Shown here piece after piece: positions 26,023 to 35,638 of a DNA stretch of 64,000 nt (positions are counted from its first letter, which is position 1; every line of letters starts with the position of its first letter). The stretch is from JAXGXJ01 sp050943595 (lineage in GTDB: Bacteria; Actinomycetota; Thermoleophilia; RBG-16-64-13). The notes beneath the pieces were generated by a model that ran no database searches, was not told the origin of the DNA, and saw only the letters and a program-made list of their open reading frames with translations. The stretch is taken from the NCBI GenBank assembly GCA_050943595.1, contig JBMNPM010000007.1, positions 48,311-112,310 on the forward strand, in the 5' to 3' direction. The translations under genes were made by a program, and so were the position numbers.

Positions 26023-27009
26023 CTACTTAGCCAACCAGCCGTCGACCAAAGCTTGGTTCTCGGGCGTACCAAGCCACGCCTTGATCGCCTCATCCTCGCG
26101 ACCTTCTCCGTACTCATCTATCACGACCTTGGAGAGCGAAGCCAAGGAGGCATCGTCCATCTTGAAGTTGGCCAGCCACTTAGCGACCTCTGAAAACTGA
26201 GCGGAAAAGTCGGGACGGGCCAGCACGTGGAGCTTATCACCCTCGCCGAAGAGACCCTGGGGGTCATCCAGGTCTTTCAGGTCGTGAGCGGCGTAGACCC
26301 AGTGGGGCCTCCACAGTGTCACTACGATGGGCTGCTCCCGATCGATCGCCCGCTTCAACTCAGCCAACATGGCGGGAGTACTGCCCTCCACAAGCTGATA
26401 GTCATCGAGTCCATAGCCGGGCATGACCGCCTCACGCGTGAGTCGCATCAGGCCGGCACCGGGTTCGATGCCGACGATCCTACTACCGAACTTATCGGCC
26501 TTGCCCTCAAGGTCTGCGATCGATTTCACATCAGTCACATACGAGGGCACGGCGAGTTCCAACGTCCCTTTGTCATACCAGATACTGAGATCCTCGAGAG
26601 TATTGCTGTATGTGTTCCAATAGTCCTCGTGAGTGGTTGGAAGCCACGCGTCCGTGAAGAAATCGAGGTCTCCTGCCGCCAACCCTGCGTACAAAGGTGC
26701 AGCGTCGAGTTGGGTCAGTTCCACGCTGTACCCTTTGCCTTCAAGGATATGCTTCCAGAGGTGTGTTGTGGCAATACATTCGTCCCAGGCGATCCAACCG
26801 ATCTTGATCGTGTCTGACGCTCCGGAAGGCGCAGTCGTGGTGTCGGACGTCGCGGAAGCAACAGGCTGACTCGTGGGGGTGGCGCTCTGATCGTCACTCT
26901 CACCGCATGCTGCTAAGGCCAACGACATGGTGACCATCAACAACACGGCGAACAGGCCGGTCACTAGCTTCTTGGAGAGACCCGTCTTCTTCCGTTCTTG
27001 GTAATCCAT
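26023..27009 (-). CDS. Glycine-betaine/proline-betaine-type ABC transporter substrate-binding lipoprotein
   Basis: Captures a quaternary amine such as glycine betaine outside the cell. The 328-aa precursor has a lipoprotein signal (LALAACGE). A Ser/Thr-rich linker follows, then the OpuAC-type domain with aromatic residues expected to form the cation cage (IGWIAWDE, TDAWLPTTHEDYW, WRPHWVYA). ATG at 27009 follows AAAAGGAG. It is the last gene of an ATPase-permease-binding-protein operon in which every subunit is present. The exact ligand (betaine, choline or carnitine) cannot be told apart. Confidence 0.93.
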   Translation of the reverse strand: MDYQERKKTGLSKKLVTGLFAVLLMVTMSLALAACGESDDQSATPTSQPVASATSDTTTAPSGASDTIKIGWIAWDECIATTHLWKHILEGKGYSVELTQLDAAPLYAGLAAGDLDFFTDAWLPTTHEDYWNTYSNTLEDLSIWYDKGTLELAVPSYVTDVKSIADLEGKADKFGSRIVGIEPGAGLMRLTREAVMPGYGLDDYQLVEGSTPAMLAELKRAIDREQPIVVTLWRPHWVYAAHDLKDLDDPQGLFGEGDKLHVLARPDFSAQFSEVAKWLANFKMDDASLASLSKVVIDEYGEGREDEAIKAWLGTPENQALVDGWLAK

Positions 27010-27073
27010 GGAGACTCCTTTTCCTTTCTGGCGTACCCTACTCTCAGTACCGCTGATCGATCGACTCCTTTCG

Positions 27074-28039
27074 TCAGGATGTTTCGTTCCCATGGGCGCC
27101 CTTCGAAATACTCAAGGCCGCCGTCAAGCGATCTAGAAAGATGGCCAGGATCACGACTGCCAGACCACCTTCAAAACCCAAGCCCACATCGAGCCTCGTC
27201 ACACCTCGGTAGACCACGGCTCCGAGACCACCCGCCCCCACGATGCCGGCCGTCACCACCATGGAGAGCGCCAACATGATTACCTGGTTGACGCCGGCCA
27301 TAAGGGTCGGCATGGCCAGGGGCAGTTGCACATTCCTGAGTATCTTGGACCTTGAGGCACCAAACGCCTCGGCGGCCTCAACCACTTCAGTATCCACTTG
27401 GCGTAGACCGAGTTCCGTCAGTCTCACAGCAGGCGGCATGGCGAAGATCACGGTGGCAAACACGCCGGGCACCGTCCCGATGCCGAAGAAAATGATGGCC
27501 GGTATAAGGTAGACAAAGACGGGCAGCGTCTGCATGAAGTCGAGGATGGGCCTGAAGAGGGCACTGGCGACCTCGTTGTTTGCAGCCACGATCCCCAAGG
27601 GAATCCCGATGAGGACTGCGAAGAAGGCCGCGACCACCACCAATGACAGCGTCGACATAGCGTCGCCCCAAAGCCCCATGCTGTGGATGAGCATGAAACC
27701 TAGAAACGAGGAAGCCCCGAAGACGAGACCTTTAGCCCCCCAACCCACTAGACCGAAGATTGCCGCCATCACGTACGTCGACGGCCAGAGGAGCACGCGC
27801 TCCAAACCGCCGGTCATCCAGTTCACCACGGCGCTGATGAAATCGAACAGCCAACCGACAGAACTGGTGAGCCAGTTGACAACGAACTCCACCCAATCCC
27901 CTGCCGGTACGCGAAACTCAACGAAGAGCGCGGCGAAGACAACCGTCAGCAGGATGACCAGAACGGCCCGCACCAAAAATCTCAGGCGCCTGCCGGGCTC
28001 ATAGTACAACTGGTATTCCTCTGCTTGATTCTGTTGCAC
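27074..28039 (-). CDS. Glycine-betaine-type ABC transporter permease (ProW family)
   Basis: A 321-aa membrane protein. A long N-terminal section with three hydrophobic segments precedes the ABC permease domain, whose EAA-type loop reads EAAEAFGASRSKILRNVQLP. This matches ProW rather than the shorter OpuBB. The GTG start at 28039 has only GGGAAC upstream and probably depends on translation from the ATPase gene, which ends 30 bases before. Works with the neighbouring ATPase and binding protein in osmolyte uptake. Confidence 0.93.
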   Translation of the reverse strand: MQQNQAEEYQLYYEPGRRLRFLVRAVLVILLTVVFAALFVEFRVPAGDWVEFVVNWLTSSVGWLFDFISAVVNWMTGGLERVLLWPSTYVMAAIFGLVGWGAKGLVFGASSFLGFMLIHSMGLWGDAMSTLSLVVVAAFFAVLIGIPLGIVAANNEVASALFRPILDFMQTLPVFVYLIPAIIFFGIGTVPGVFATVIFAMPPAVRLTELGLRQVDTEVVEAAEAFGASRSKILRNVQLPLAMPTLMAGVNQVIMLALSMVVTAGIVGAGGLGAVVYRGVTRLDVGLGFEGGLAVVILAIFLDRLTAALSISKGAHGNETS

Positions 28040-28069
28040 GTTCCCGTTTACGGCTTATCCTCCCATTCG

Positions 28070-29347
28070 TCACATCGAAGCGGACTTCTCCGCCCCGACC
28101 AGTCGCCCCTCTTCGGTCCCACTACCGGTCTCGACGGAACCACTGGTATCATCTCCGGCACCATTCACCCTCGCAGTCTCCCCCAGAGCCATGAGCAGAG
28201 CCACCCGCGGCACAACACCCACGAACCGGCCGTCCTTCGTCACCGGCAGCGGCAAAACCGATTCGGCTGAGGGAAGAAGCAGTTCGGAGATGGGTGTATC
28301 CGGAGTCACCGTGGACGTCTCGGGGTGGATGAGGGGGTCGAGCGTGGACTCTCCCCTTCTCACAGCCGCAAGGACTTCGTCATCGTAAACAGCCCCCAGG
28401 AGCCTTCGTCCGTGCCCAACGAGATGGAGAGCCGACACCTGTTTCTCGCGCATAGCCTTCAGCGCCGCCGATGGCCCCTCCCAAGCGGCCAATATGGCGA
28501 CGGGCTCCTCCATAACCGAGCCGGCCGTAATAACACGCGACCGATCGACCTGCCGGACGAAGGCAGCTACGTATTCTGTAGCGGGATTCCTGAGAATCTC
28601 TTCCGCGGTGCCGATCTGCTCTATACGGCCACCCCTCATGATGGCGACGCGGTCGCCAAGGTACATGGCTTCGTTGAGATCGTGGCTGATGAAGACAACC
28701 GTCTTCTTGAGATCGCCGTGGAGAGCGACCAGTTGCTGCTGCATCTCGCCACGGATGAGCGGATCCAAGGCGCTGAAGGCTTCATCCATGAGGAGGATAT
28801 CCGATCCGGTGGCCACGGCTCGGGCCAACCCTACACGCTGCTGCATGCCACCCGACAGCTGATGAGGATACTTGTCCTCCCAGCCGGCCAGCCCCACCAT
28901 CTCCAAGGCCTCCCCAGCCTTGGATCTAAGCACGGCCTTGCTCACTCCCTTCACCTCTAGGCCCCAACCCGTATTTTCAAGAACGGTGTAGTGCGGAAAG
29001 AGGGCAAAGTGCTGGAACACCATGCTGACCTTCTCGAGTCTCAACCGCCTCAGTTCCTTGTTGTTGAGTTTGGTCAGGTCGACGCCGTCCACCATAATGG
29101 ACCCGGCGGTCGGCTCATAGAGACGATTCATGCACCGAACCAGGCTCGATTTGCCCGAACCCGATAGGCCCATCACAACAAAGATCTCGCCATCCTTTAC
29201 ATCGAGGGAGATGTCGACCACGGCCGGGACCACATCCAAGCGATCACGTACATCGCTTAGAGGCGCACCATCCCGCAGCAGTTCATAAGCCCGGACGCTA
29301 TTCTTGCCGAATATCTTATAGAGGTTTCGGATCTCTATCTTATTCAT
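28070..29347 (-). CDS. Glycine-betaine-type ABC transporter ATP-binding protein (ProV/OpuAA family)
   Basis: A 425-aa ATPase with the ProV pattern. Walker A is GLSGSGKSS, the signature LSGGMQQRVGLARA, Walker B ILLMDEAFSALD, and the switch ISHD. A C-terminal CBS-pair-like region (about 270-400) is the part that senses ionic strength in OpuA. The N-terminal helix with YELLRDGAPLSDVRDR is typical for the family. The ATG at 29347 has a distant GAGGTGATC. It is the first gene of the operon, so the promoter should lie in 29348-29745. C-terminal residues after the CBS region are Gly/Ser/Glu-rich and probably disordered. Confidence 0.93.
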   Translation of the reverse strand: MNKIEIRNLYKIFGKNSVRAYELLRDGAPLSDVRDRLDVVPAVVDISLDVKDGEIFVVMGLSGSGKSSLVRCMNRLYEPTAGSIMVDGVDLTKLNNKELRRLRLEKVSMVFQHFALFPHYTVLENTGWGLEVKGVSKAVLRSKAGEALEMVGLAGWEDKYPHQLSGGMQQRVGLARAVATGSDILLMDEAFSALDPLIRGEMQQQLVALHGDLKKTVVFISHDLNEAMYLGDRVAIMRGGRIEQIGTAEEILRNPATEYVAAFVRQVDRSRVITAGSVMEEPVAILAAWEGPSAALKAMREKQVSALHLVGHGRRLLGAVYDDEVLAAVRRGESTLDPLIHPETSTVTPDTPISELLLPSAESVLPLPVTKDGRFVGVVPRVALLMALGETARVNGAGDDTSGSVETGSGTEEGRLVGAEKSASM

Positions 29348-29745
29348 ACGGTGATTGATCACCTCGCAGTACGTCAATAAGACAGGACGTTGCGTCTGTC
29401 TATGCGTACCAGCCTTCCCATTGGCATGATGACATGCCCTGGACACCCGCGATATTTGAGATCTAGGGTGCCTCTTGGCGGGAAGTGCGCTGGAAAACGT
29501 GACGGAGCCGCACACTCCTGGAGCGGCTGTAGTGACGGTTGAAGAGTCGGCCTTTTCCCGTTGTCGTTCCCCCCTTGTGACGAGACAACCCGGGCTGGTC
29601 CTTCATCTTTCATTAGTTTTGTATCATAGATCGCGCCGTGATGTGCACTACATCATGCACTCTCTCATGCACTCTCCGGTGACTCGTGAAGCCGCAGTAG
29701 AGCTGCCACCCAATTATAATTGACGGACCGGTGGCGGAGCACACG

Positions 29746-31917
29746 TCAGTCGGCGGCCCCCCTTTTCGCGCTGCGCGCCACGTCTTCCACCCACCGTCTA
29801 CCTCGGCCGAGCTTCGACGGCCACCAAACTCTGTCGCCCACATCGTACACCAGTGCCGGCACGAGCAAAGCCCGCACCACCAAGGTGTCAAGCAGCACCC
29901 CGAAAGCGACGATTATGGCCAACTGTACCAAGAAAAGGATGGGAATCACGGCTAGAGCGGCGAAGGTCACGGCCAGCACCACGCCTGCCGAAGTGATCAC
30001 ACCACCCGTGGCGACCAGACCATGCAACACGCCCTCTCTCGTTCCACGCAGCAACGACTCTTCACGTACGCGTGTCATGAGAAAGATGTTGTAGTCGATG
30101 CCCAGAGCCACCAGGAACACGAACCCATAGAGCGGAACCGACGGATCAGCTCCGGGGAAATGAAACAGATGATTGAAAAACAGGCTGGAAACGCCGAGGG
30201 CTGTGCCGAAACTGAGAACCGTAGTGGCCATCAGGAGCAGAGGCGCCAGGATGCTGCGCAGCAGCACCATGAGGATCAGCGTAATAACGACGAGCACCAG
30301 CGGGATGATCAGGCTTCGATCACGCGTGCTGGTCAGGTTGGTGTCGAGATCGATGGCCGTCGATCCTCCCGTGATGATCGATAGATCGACCGCCTGAAAA
30401 GCACTGCGCAGACCGGTGACCGTCTGTTCGGCCTCTAAAGAATCTGCCTTGTCGGCCAGAGTAAGCAGCAGCATGACATCACCGTCGACGACGGTTGGGG
30501 TGGCCTGCGCAAACGGTCCTTCCGTCGGTGTGGGGATGGGGATGGAGCCACTCGGCGAATCCCCTGAGACGACCGAGGCGCTGCTGACCCCCGCCCCGTC
30601 GAGAGCGACACCCGCGACCTCGGCGAGCTTCGCTTCGGGAACGATTACCTGCACGGGCTGGCCCGAACCTCCGGGAAAGTGTGCGGCTAGGACGTTCTGT
30701 CCATCGCGGGCCGGTGATTTACCCAGCACGAACTCGCTTACCGGGACGCCACTCGCATTGACGCCGACTAGGCCGACACAGCCCACCGCCAGCACGATCC
30801 CGACGATCACCCATACACGTCTGGCGCGCGCGTGGATAACCCCAGCGATCCGCCCCCACACACCCTCCTGACTCCGGCCGGACCGCACCGAAAGGCGACC
30901 CAGGTGTCGGGGCCAAAAGGCAACGCGTCCGGCCAAAAGGAGCATCGCCGGCAGGAACGTCAGAGCAACAAGCACGGCAAAGACGACGCCGAGAGCGGCC
31001 ACCGGCCCCAAGGCCTTGTTAGAAGCCAGATCGGAGAGAAGTAGGCACAGTAGACCGGCGATGACCGTGCCTCCTGAAGCAAGGATCGCCGCCACCGACC
31101 CCTTCCAGGCAGTCTTGGTCGCACGCCGGACCGATCCACCCGCGCGCAGCGCTTCCCGGAAACGGGAGACATACAGCAACGAATAGTCGGTAGCCGCCCC
31201 GATCACCAAGATAAAGAGGATCCCCTGTACTTGGCCGTTTATCTTAAAGACGCCTGCTTTGGCCAAGTAAAAGCTGGTCAATACAGCTGCACACAGCGCG
31301 CTCATCGAAGCCAACAGCACCATGATGGGCAAGAGAGGCGACCGGTAGACGATCACCAAAATGATAAAGACGGCGATGACCGCCACAACGAGCAGCAGTC
31401 CATCCACACCGGCAAATCCGCTCCTCAGGTCGGCGCTCAAACCTGCGGCGCCCGTCACGTACACCCGGAGATCTGCCGGAGCCCCCTGCAGAGCCGCGCG
31501 CAGTCCCCCAACGGCAGTCTTGATATCAGCATCGGTCGACAGGGGCACGAACATCTGAGCCGCCACCCCATCCTCGGACGGGATAGCGGGTGACACACCG
31601 CCGGAGATGGCGTCAACCTTTTCGGGCAACTGCGCCGGCTGCGCCGCGAGCCAGGCCAGATCCTCGGCGGTCAAACCACCGGCGCGCTCCGCCACAACGA
31701 CGGCAGGGATGGTCTCATCACCGTAGAAATCGGTCAGACGCTCCTGTACATGCGTGGACTCAGCGCTGCCGGGCAGGTAGGAGGACTGGTCGCTTGTCGT
31801 AACCTCGCTTATGCGGCCGAAATACGGGCCGCCGAGTCCGGCAATGGCGATCCATACGAGGGTGAGCAACAGCCCGATCACCGGCCGCACCCATCGCCGC
31901 CCAGATTGTGAGTCCAT
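29746..31917 (-). CDS. MMPL/RND-family membrane transporter
   Basis: A 723-aa exporter with two similar halves. Each has one helix, a large extracytoplasmic domain and a bundle of five more helices. The repeated cores read ATDYSLLYVSRFREAL in the first half and GIDYNIFLMTRVREE in the second, containing the Asp-Tyr pair of MmpL proton relays. Start: ATG at 31917 behind AAGGAGG. Family members export lipids or antibiotics. The substrate here is unknown. It is a lone gene with no adjacent regulator. Confidence 0.92.
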   Translation of the reverse strand: MDSQSGRRWVRPVIGLLLTLVWIAIAGLGGPYFGRISEVTTSDQSSYLPGSAESTHVQERLTDFYGDETIPAVVVAERAGGLTAEDLAWLAAQPAQLPEKVDAISGGVSPAIPSEDGVAAQMFVPLSTDADIKTAVGGLRAALQGAPADLRVYVTGAAGLSADLRSGFAGVDGLLLVVAVIAVFIILVIVYRSPLLPIMVLLASMSALCAAVLTSFYLAKAGVFKINGQVQGILFILVIGAATDYSLLYVSRFREALRAGGSVRRATKTAWKGSVAAILASGGTVIAGLLCLLLSDLASNKALGPVAALGVVFAVLVALTFLPAMLLLAGRVAFWPRHLGRLSVRSGRSQEGVWGRIAGVIHARARRVWVIVGIVLAVGCVGLVGVNASGVPVSEFVLGKSPARDGQNVLAAHFPGGSGQPVQVIVPEAKLAEVAGVALDGAGVSSASVVSGDSPSGSIPIPTPTEGPFAQATPTVVDGDVMLLLTLADKADSLEAEQTVTGLRSAFQAVDLSIITGGSTAIDLDTNLTSTRDRSLIIPLVLVVITLILMVLLRSILAPLLLMATTVLSFGTALGVSSLFFNHLFHFPGADPSVPLYGFVFLVALGIDYNIFLMTRVREESLLRGTREGVLHGLVATGGVITSAGVVLAVTFAALAVIPILFLVQLAIIVAFGVLLDTLVVRALLVPALVYDVGDRVWWPSKLGRGRRWVEDVARSAKRGAAD

Positions 31918-32085
31918 GAAACCTCCTTGCGCACAACCCGGCCGGCTGACAAAGTCTGCAGAGCGCACACACGCGATTTGTCGATGATACACGGTCGAGA
32001 GAGTTCACGATCTTACGAGGGTAGCGCCACTAAGACGACGGCAAACCGCGCTTCCGACATTCATGGGAGATGCGACCTTAGCCGG

Positions 32086-32613
32086 TCATGCACTGGGCTT
32101 CCGACACACCAGCTGAGCCATAGCCCTCCGGGGATCCTCGAAGATGCCTTCGAAGTAGTGGATAACCTCCCAGTTCCGAAACCAGCCGGCCAACTCTCCA
32201 GGTTGCAGCAGGAAGTTGGGGTTGTGAGGTTTGCCGTACTGGGGCTGTTCGATGGTGAATGTTTCATAGATGAGGATGCCCCCCTTGCGAATGCCTTCCC
32301 GCAGGTGGGGAATAAGTGGTCGATGGAGGTAGCGAAAGACCAGGATTGCCCGGTAGCATTCCTTTTCGAGAAGATTTTCCCCGGTCTCCAGATCGACCTC
32401 CCAGAACTGCGCGTGGAGTCCCCGTTCCTCCGCCGAGCGCCGGGCCTCTTTCAGTGCCTCCGAGGAACGATCGGCAAGAGTGACCGGCAGATTCAAGCCG
32501 GCCAGAAAGAGCCCGTTCTCCCCCCGCCCGCAGGCCAGATCCAAGATGGGACCTTCCAGGCCCTCGTCTTGCAGAAGAGGGCTGAATTGCACTACCAAAG
32601 GATTGGGAGCCAT
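32086..32613 (-). CDS. Class I SAM-dependent methyltransferase, TehB-like
   Basis: A small 175-aa methyltransferase. Motif I (ILDLACGRGENG, residues 23-34) binds S-adenosylmethionine, the acidic end of strand 2 reads VTLADRS, and the post-core ILIYETFTIEQPQYGKPHNP is typical of TehB-like and YrrT-like proteins. It is shorter than most (usually about 200 aa) but looks intact. Target unknown, with thiol or oxyanion detoxification possible. Transcribed away from the following MFS gene. Confidence 0.8.
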   Translation of the reverse strand: MAPNPLVVQFSPLLQDEGLEGPILDLACGRGENGLFLAGLNLPVTLADRSSEALKEARRSAEERGLHAQFWEVDLETGENLLEKECYRAILVFRYLHRPLIPHLREGIRKGGILIYETFTIEQPQYGKPHNPNFLLQPGELAGWFRNWEVIHYFEGIFEDPRRAMAQLVCRKPSA

Positions 32614-32810
32614 TGCGCACCTGCCGTGTTAGAGGCTGTCAAGCGAAGATACTTCGTTGCTGCTAATCTCACCGTATGAAGCGCACAGACCATCTCCCAA
32701 AACATGATCGACAGCCTCGCCCGGAATAGAGGTTGCCCCCAGTCGGGAGACGGCGCGGCCGTGTTTCTTTACCTACGCTCACGACATAAAAGACAAAGGG
32801 GGCATGCAGC

Positions 32811-34013
32811 GTGACCGGACAGAAGCTGTGGACGAGAAGTTTCATGATTATTTCTGTGCAGAACTTCCTGATCTTCATGAACTTCTACCTTTTGATGATC
32901 GTCGTATCGAAAGTCACCATCGACCGGTTCGATACTTCGGCTGCCGTGGCCGGTCTGGCAGCGAGCATATTTGCCCTCGGCGGACTCGTGGCCCGCCCCT
33001 TCGCCGGCAAGTGGGTCCACAGCATCGGCCAGACGACGATGCTCTATGCAAGCCTCTTCGTATGCCTCGTCCTAGCTTTACTGTACTTTGCAGCTGTCAA
33101 CACCGCCCTCATGCTCATCATACGCTTCCTCCACGGCGTCGCGTTCGGTGCAGCCAGTGTAGCCACAGGAACCATCGTCGCCGGCATCGTACCTAAGGAA
33201 CGGTACGGCGAGGGAATCGGCTATTATGCACTCAGCCAGACTCTGGCAGCCGCCCTGGGCCCCTCCATCGGCCTGCTCCTCATCCAACACAGCACCTTCC
33301 GGTCCGTCATCATAGTCTGCTCGATCGCCTCGGCCCTCGGCTTGCTGCTCCTCCCCTTCCTAGGCGTGGGTAACCTCAAGTTGACCGCTGAAGAAGCTGA
33401 GGAAGCCAGGGGCCTCAAGCTCAGCAGCTTCATCGAACCCAAGGTGATTCCCATCTCGTCGGTCTTTCTGGTGACCTTCATCTGTTATTCGAGCACGGTC
33501 TCGTTCATGGCCCTGTATGCTCAGGAGATCCACCTGGAGAAGGCGGCCAGTGTGTTCTTTATCGTCTATGCCGCGGTCGTCTTCATCTCAAGACCGTACG
33601 TCGGACGACGGTTCGACAACAAGGGCGAGAACTCGGTCATGTACATGGCACTCCCCATCTTCGCCATAGGTTTCGTCATCTTCAGCCAGGCGCACCATGG
33701 TCTGGTACTACTGCTGGCCGCGGCCGTCATCGCCTTTGGTTTCGGGGCTGCACATACCAGCAGCCAGGCGATCGCCGTCAAGATCACTCCGCCGCACCGA
33801 CGCGGCCTCGCCACCTCGACCTTCTACATGTTCTCCGACATCGGCATGGGTGTCGGCCCCCTGCTGTGGGGGCTCATCATCCCGCTTACCGGCTACAGGG
33901 GTATGTTTGTCGTCGTGGCCATCGTTGCAGCAGCGTGTCTAGCCTTGTACTACGGCCTGCATGGAAGGCGCGCCGGTGCACAAGATCCCGTCAGCGACCC
34001 ACCAGGTCTTTGA
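32811..34013 (+). CDS. Major facilitator superfamily transporter
   Basis: A 400-aa, 12-helix MFS carrier. Motif A is partly preserved (GGLVARPFAGKWVHSIG) and the second half has SRPYVGRRFDNKGENS. The overall look resembles YfcJ/YwoG-type drug or sugar efflux proteins. The GTG at 32811 is supported by a G-rich GGGGG ten bases upstream. Its 3' end overlaps the convergent RNase HI gene by 23 bases. Substrate unknown. Confidence 0.88.
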   Translation: MTGQKLWTRSFMIISVQNFLIFMNFYLLMIVVSKVTIDRFDTSAAVAGLAASIFALGGLVARPFAGKWVHSIGQTTMLYASLFVCLVLALLYFAAVNTALMLIIRFLHGVAFGAASVATGTIVAGIVPKERYGEGIGYYALSQTLAAALGPSIGLLLIQHSTFRSVIIVCSIASALGLLLLPFLGVGNLKLTAEEAEEARGLKLSSFIEPKVIPISSVFLVTFICYSSTVSFMALYAQEIHLEKAASVFFIVYAAVVFISRPYVGRRFDNKGENSVMYMALPIFAIGFVIFSQAHHGLVLLLAAAVIAFGFGAAHTSSQAIAVKITPPHRRGLATSTFYMFSDIGMGVGPLLWGLIIPLTGYRGMFVVVAIVAAACLALYYGLHGRRAGAQDPVSDPPGL

Positions 34014-34455
34014 TGGCCTGCCGCGCCAACTGGTCGCAACGCTCATTATGTTCGTCACCGGCGTGGCCTTTGACCTTCCTCATAGTCACTCTGTTCTTGC
34101 CGGTCAGATGCAGTAACTCCATCCATAGGTCCTGATTGGCGACGGCATCCTTCTTGCTGTTCTTCCAGCCGTTCGCCTGCCACTTGTCCAGCCACCTCTG
34201 CGCGAAGGCGTTGACGAGGTAGGCGCTGTCCGAGTAGACGTCGACATCCCAGCCGGTCACCTTCAGAGCCTTGAGTCCGGCCACCACCGCCGTGAGTTCC
34301 ATGTGCTGATTGGTGGTTTGAGCCTCGCCACCGGACAGCTCCTTCCTATGCCCACGCGAAAGGAGAACCACTCCCCAGCCGCCGGGACCGGGATTACCGG
34401 AACATGCTCCGTCGCTGTAGATGACGATCTTTCTCGTCGGATTCTCCTCTGCCAC
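33991..34455 (-). CDS. rnhA: Ribonuclease HI
   Basis: Cleaves RNA in RNA-DNA hybrids, for example R-loops and primers. The 154-aa protein has the full catalytic set: Asp15 (YSDGACSGNPGPGG), Glu53 (QHMELTAV), Asp76 (YSDSAYLVNA) and Asp141, with His131 in the flexible KVKGHAG loop. The basic-protrusion segment WLDKWQANGWKNSKKD is present, as in E. coli RnhA. It overlaps the convergent MFS gene by 23 bases at the 3' ends. Confidence 0.96.
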   Translation of the reverse strand: MAEENPTRKIVIYSDGACSGNPGPGGWGVVLLSRGHRKELSGGEAQTTNQHMELTAVVAGLKALKVTGWDVDVYSDSAYLVNAFAQRWLDKWQANGWKNSKKDAVANQDLWMELLHLTGKNRVTMRKVKGHAGDEHNERCDQLARQAIKDLVGR

Positions 34456-34501
34456 AGATGCAAACCCCCTCTGCCCGGCGGGCGGGCGACGCTGGTCCGG
34501 C

Positions 34502-34900
34502 TCAGCGCGAACGCCAACCGATCTTCACGCTCCAGGTACCTTCGGGAGGCACTCCACCGCTCATACGTCCTTTGACTTCCGCCTTTAGTCCCTTCTCTTC
34601 AGCCTCGTGGAGATCGTCCTGCAGCCTAGCTGCCGCCTCAGGGTTCAAGTGCCCCACCATGAGCCCATCAATCATGCATTTGACATCGTCCAGGTTATCG
34701 GGATTGCGCCTCAGTTCGATCATGACAGGGATGTCGGGATGAGGACCGTGCGGCTCATACATGCCGTTGATCAATCTATAATCGGCCAGTAGTTCGGCCA
34801 GCGTCTTAAGCGTGCGCTGATAGTAGCCCTCACCCCACACCTCCATGTCGGGCCGGGCCTCGATCTCATACCGCACGACCTTGCGTCTGAACAACCCCAC
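34502..34900 (-). CDS. HIRAN-like domain protein
   Basis: A 132-aa protein. Its layout matches the standalone HIRAN-like domain common in actinobacteria: VWGEGYYQRTLKTL, then MIELRRNPDNLDDVKCMIDG, then LMVGHLNPEAAARLQDD. HIRAN domains bind 3' single-stranded DNA ends in helicases such as HLTF. The function of standalone bacterial versions is unclear. The match is by pattern only. It sits between rnhA and the DUF2284 gene, all on the minus strand with 46-49 base gaps, so they may share a transcript. Confidence 0.65.
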   Translation of the reverse strand: MGLFRRKVVRYEIEARPDMEVWGEGYYQRTLKTLAELLADYRLINGMYEPHGPHPDIPVMIELRRNPDNLDDVKCMIDGLMVGHLNPEAAARLQDDLHEAEEKGLKAEVKGRMSGGVPPEGTWSVKIGWRSR

Positions 34901-34949
34901 TTCGAACCCCCCGCTGATACTTCTGCAAATCGATGGGTAGGCCCCATCG

Positions 34950-35582
34950 TCAGTAGATGAGCACCAACCCCAACGTCACTCGGTACGGCACATCGTCGGT
35001 CCGCGTGTTCACCCCGATGGGATACACCTCCCACCCGGCCCGGGTGGCCATGAGGTATGCATCCATCCCCCAGCTCTCCATGGCCCCTCGCGCCCTTAGA
35101 CCCATGCGGCACCCCGCTCCCGTCAGAACACTACACTCTCGGTCCAGACAGTAACGCGACTTGCACGGACCATCCGCAAAACCCAATGCCATATGGTAGC
35201 CACGATGAAACGCCCCGGCTTCTATCTTAGCGACTATCCTATGACTGTCCAGCCTATCCTTGTTTGCAGGAGCATCGTCATATTTCCCGTTGAAATCTTC
35301 CCTCGGGTACTTGGTCATGATAAAGATCCCAAACTGAAACCGACCGACTGTCTTTCTCACGAAATCCAAATCCGGTGAATGAGGGGGGCAGTTGGCGTTG
35401 GTGCCGTACCACATACACTTAGGGTTGATACATTTGGCCCGAACCCGCTCATCAACTATGATTTCTCCGGTACTGATGATCTTGGCATCCGTAGCACCCA
35501 GCTCCACCGCTTCTTTCCGGAGTGACTCCAGGTCCGCCTGCAGTACCTCGGCAGAGACGTGATCCGCTATCGTTCTGACCAT
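34950..35582 (-). CDS. DUF2284 Cys-rich metal-binding protein
   Basis: A 210-aa cytoplasmic protein of the DUF2284 family, predicted to bind iron or another metal. Conserved Cys clusters are visible: VRAKCINPKCMWYGTNANCP and, later, GPCKSRYCLDRECSVLTGAG with C-rich continuation. Members are frequent in anaerobes and methanogens. No activity is established that I know of. ATG at 35582 follows GAGGAGGTCC. The DHA2 carrier gene upstream ends 56 bases earlier in the same direction. Confidence 0.85.
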   Translation of the reverse strand: MVRTIADHVSAEVLQADLESLRKEAVELGATDAKIISTGEIIVDERVRAKCINPKCMWYGTNANCPPHSPDLDFVRKTVGRFQFGIFIMTKYPREDFNGKYDDAPANKDRLDSHRIVAKIEAGAFHRGYHMALGFADGPCKSRYCLDRECSVLTGAGCRMGLRARGAMESWGMDAYLMATRAGWEVYPIGVNTRTDDVPYRVTLGLVLIY

Positions 35583-35638
35583 CTGGACCTCCTCACGGGA
35601 TGGTAGATCATGATATTGACGACCGCTCGGCCCGGTCC

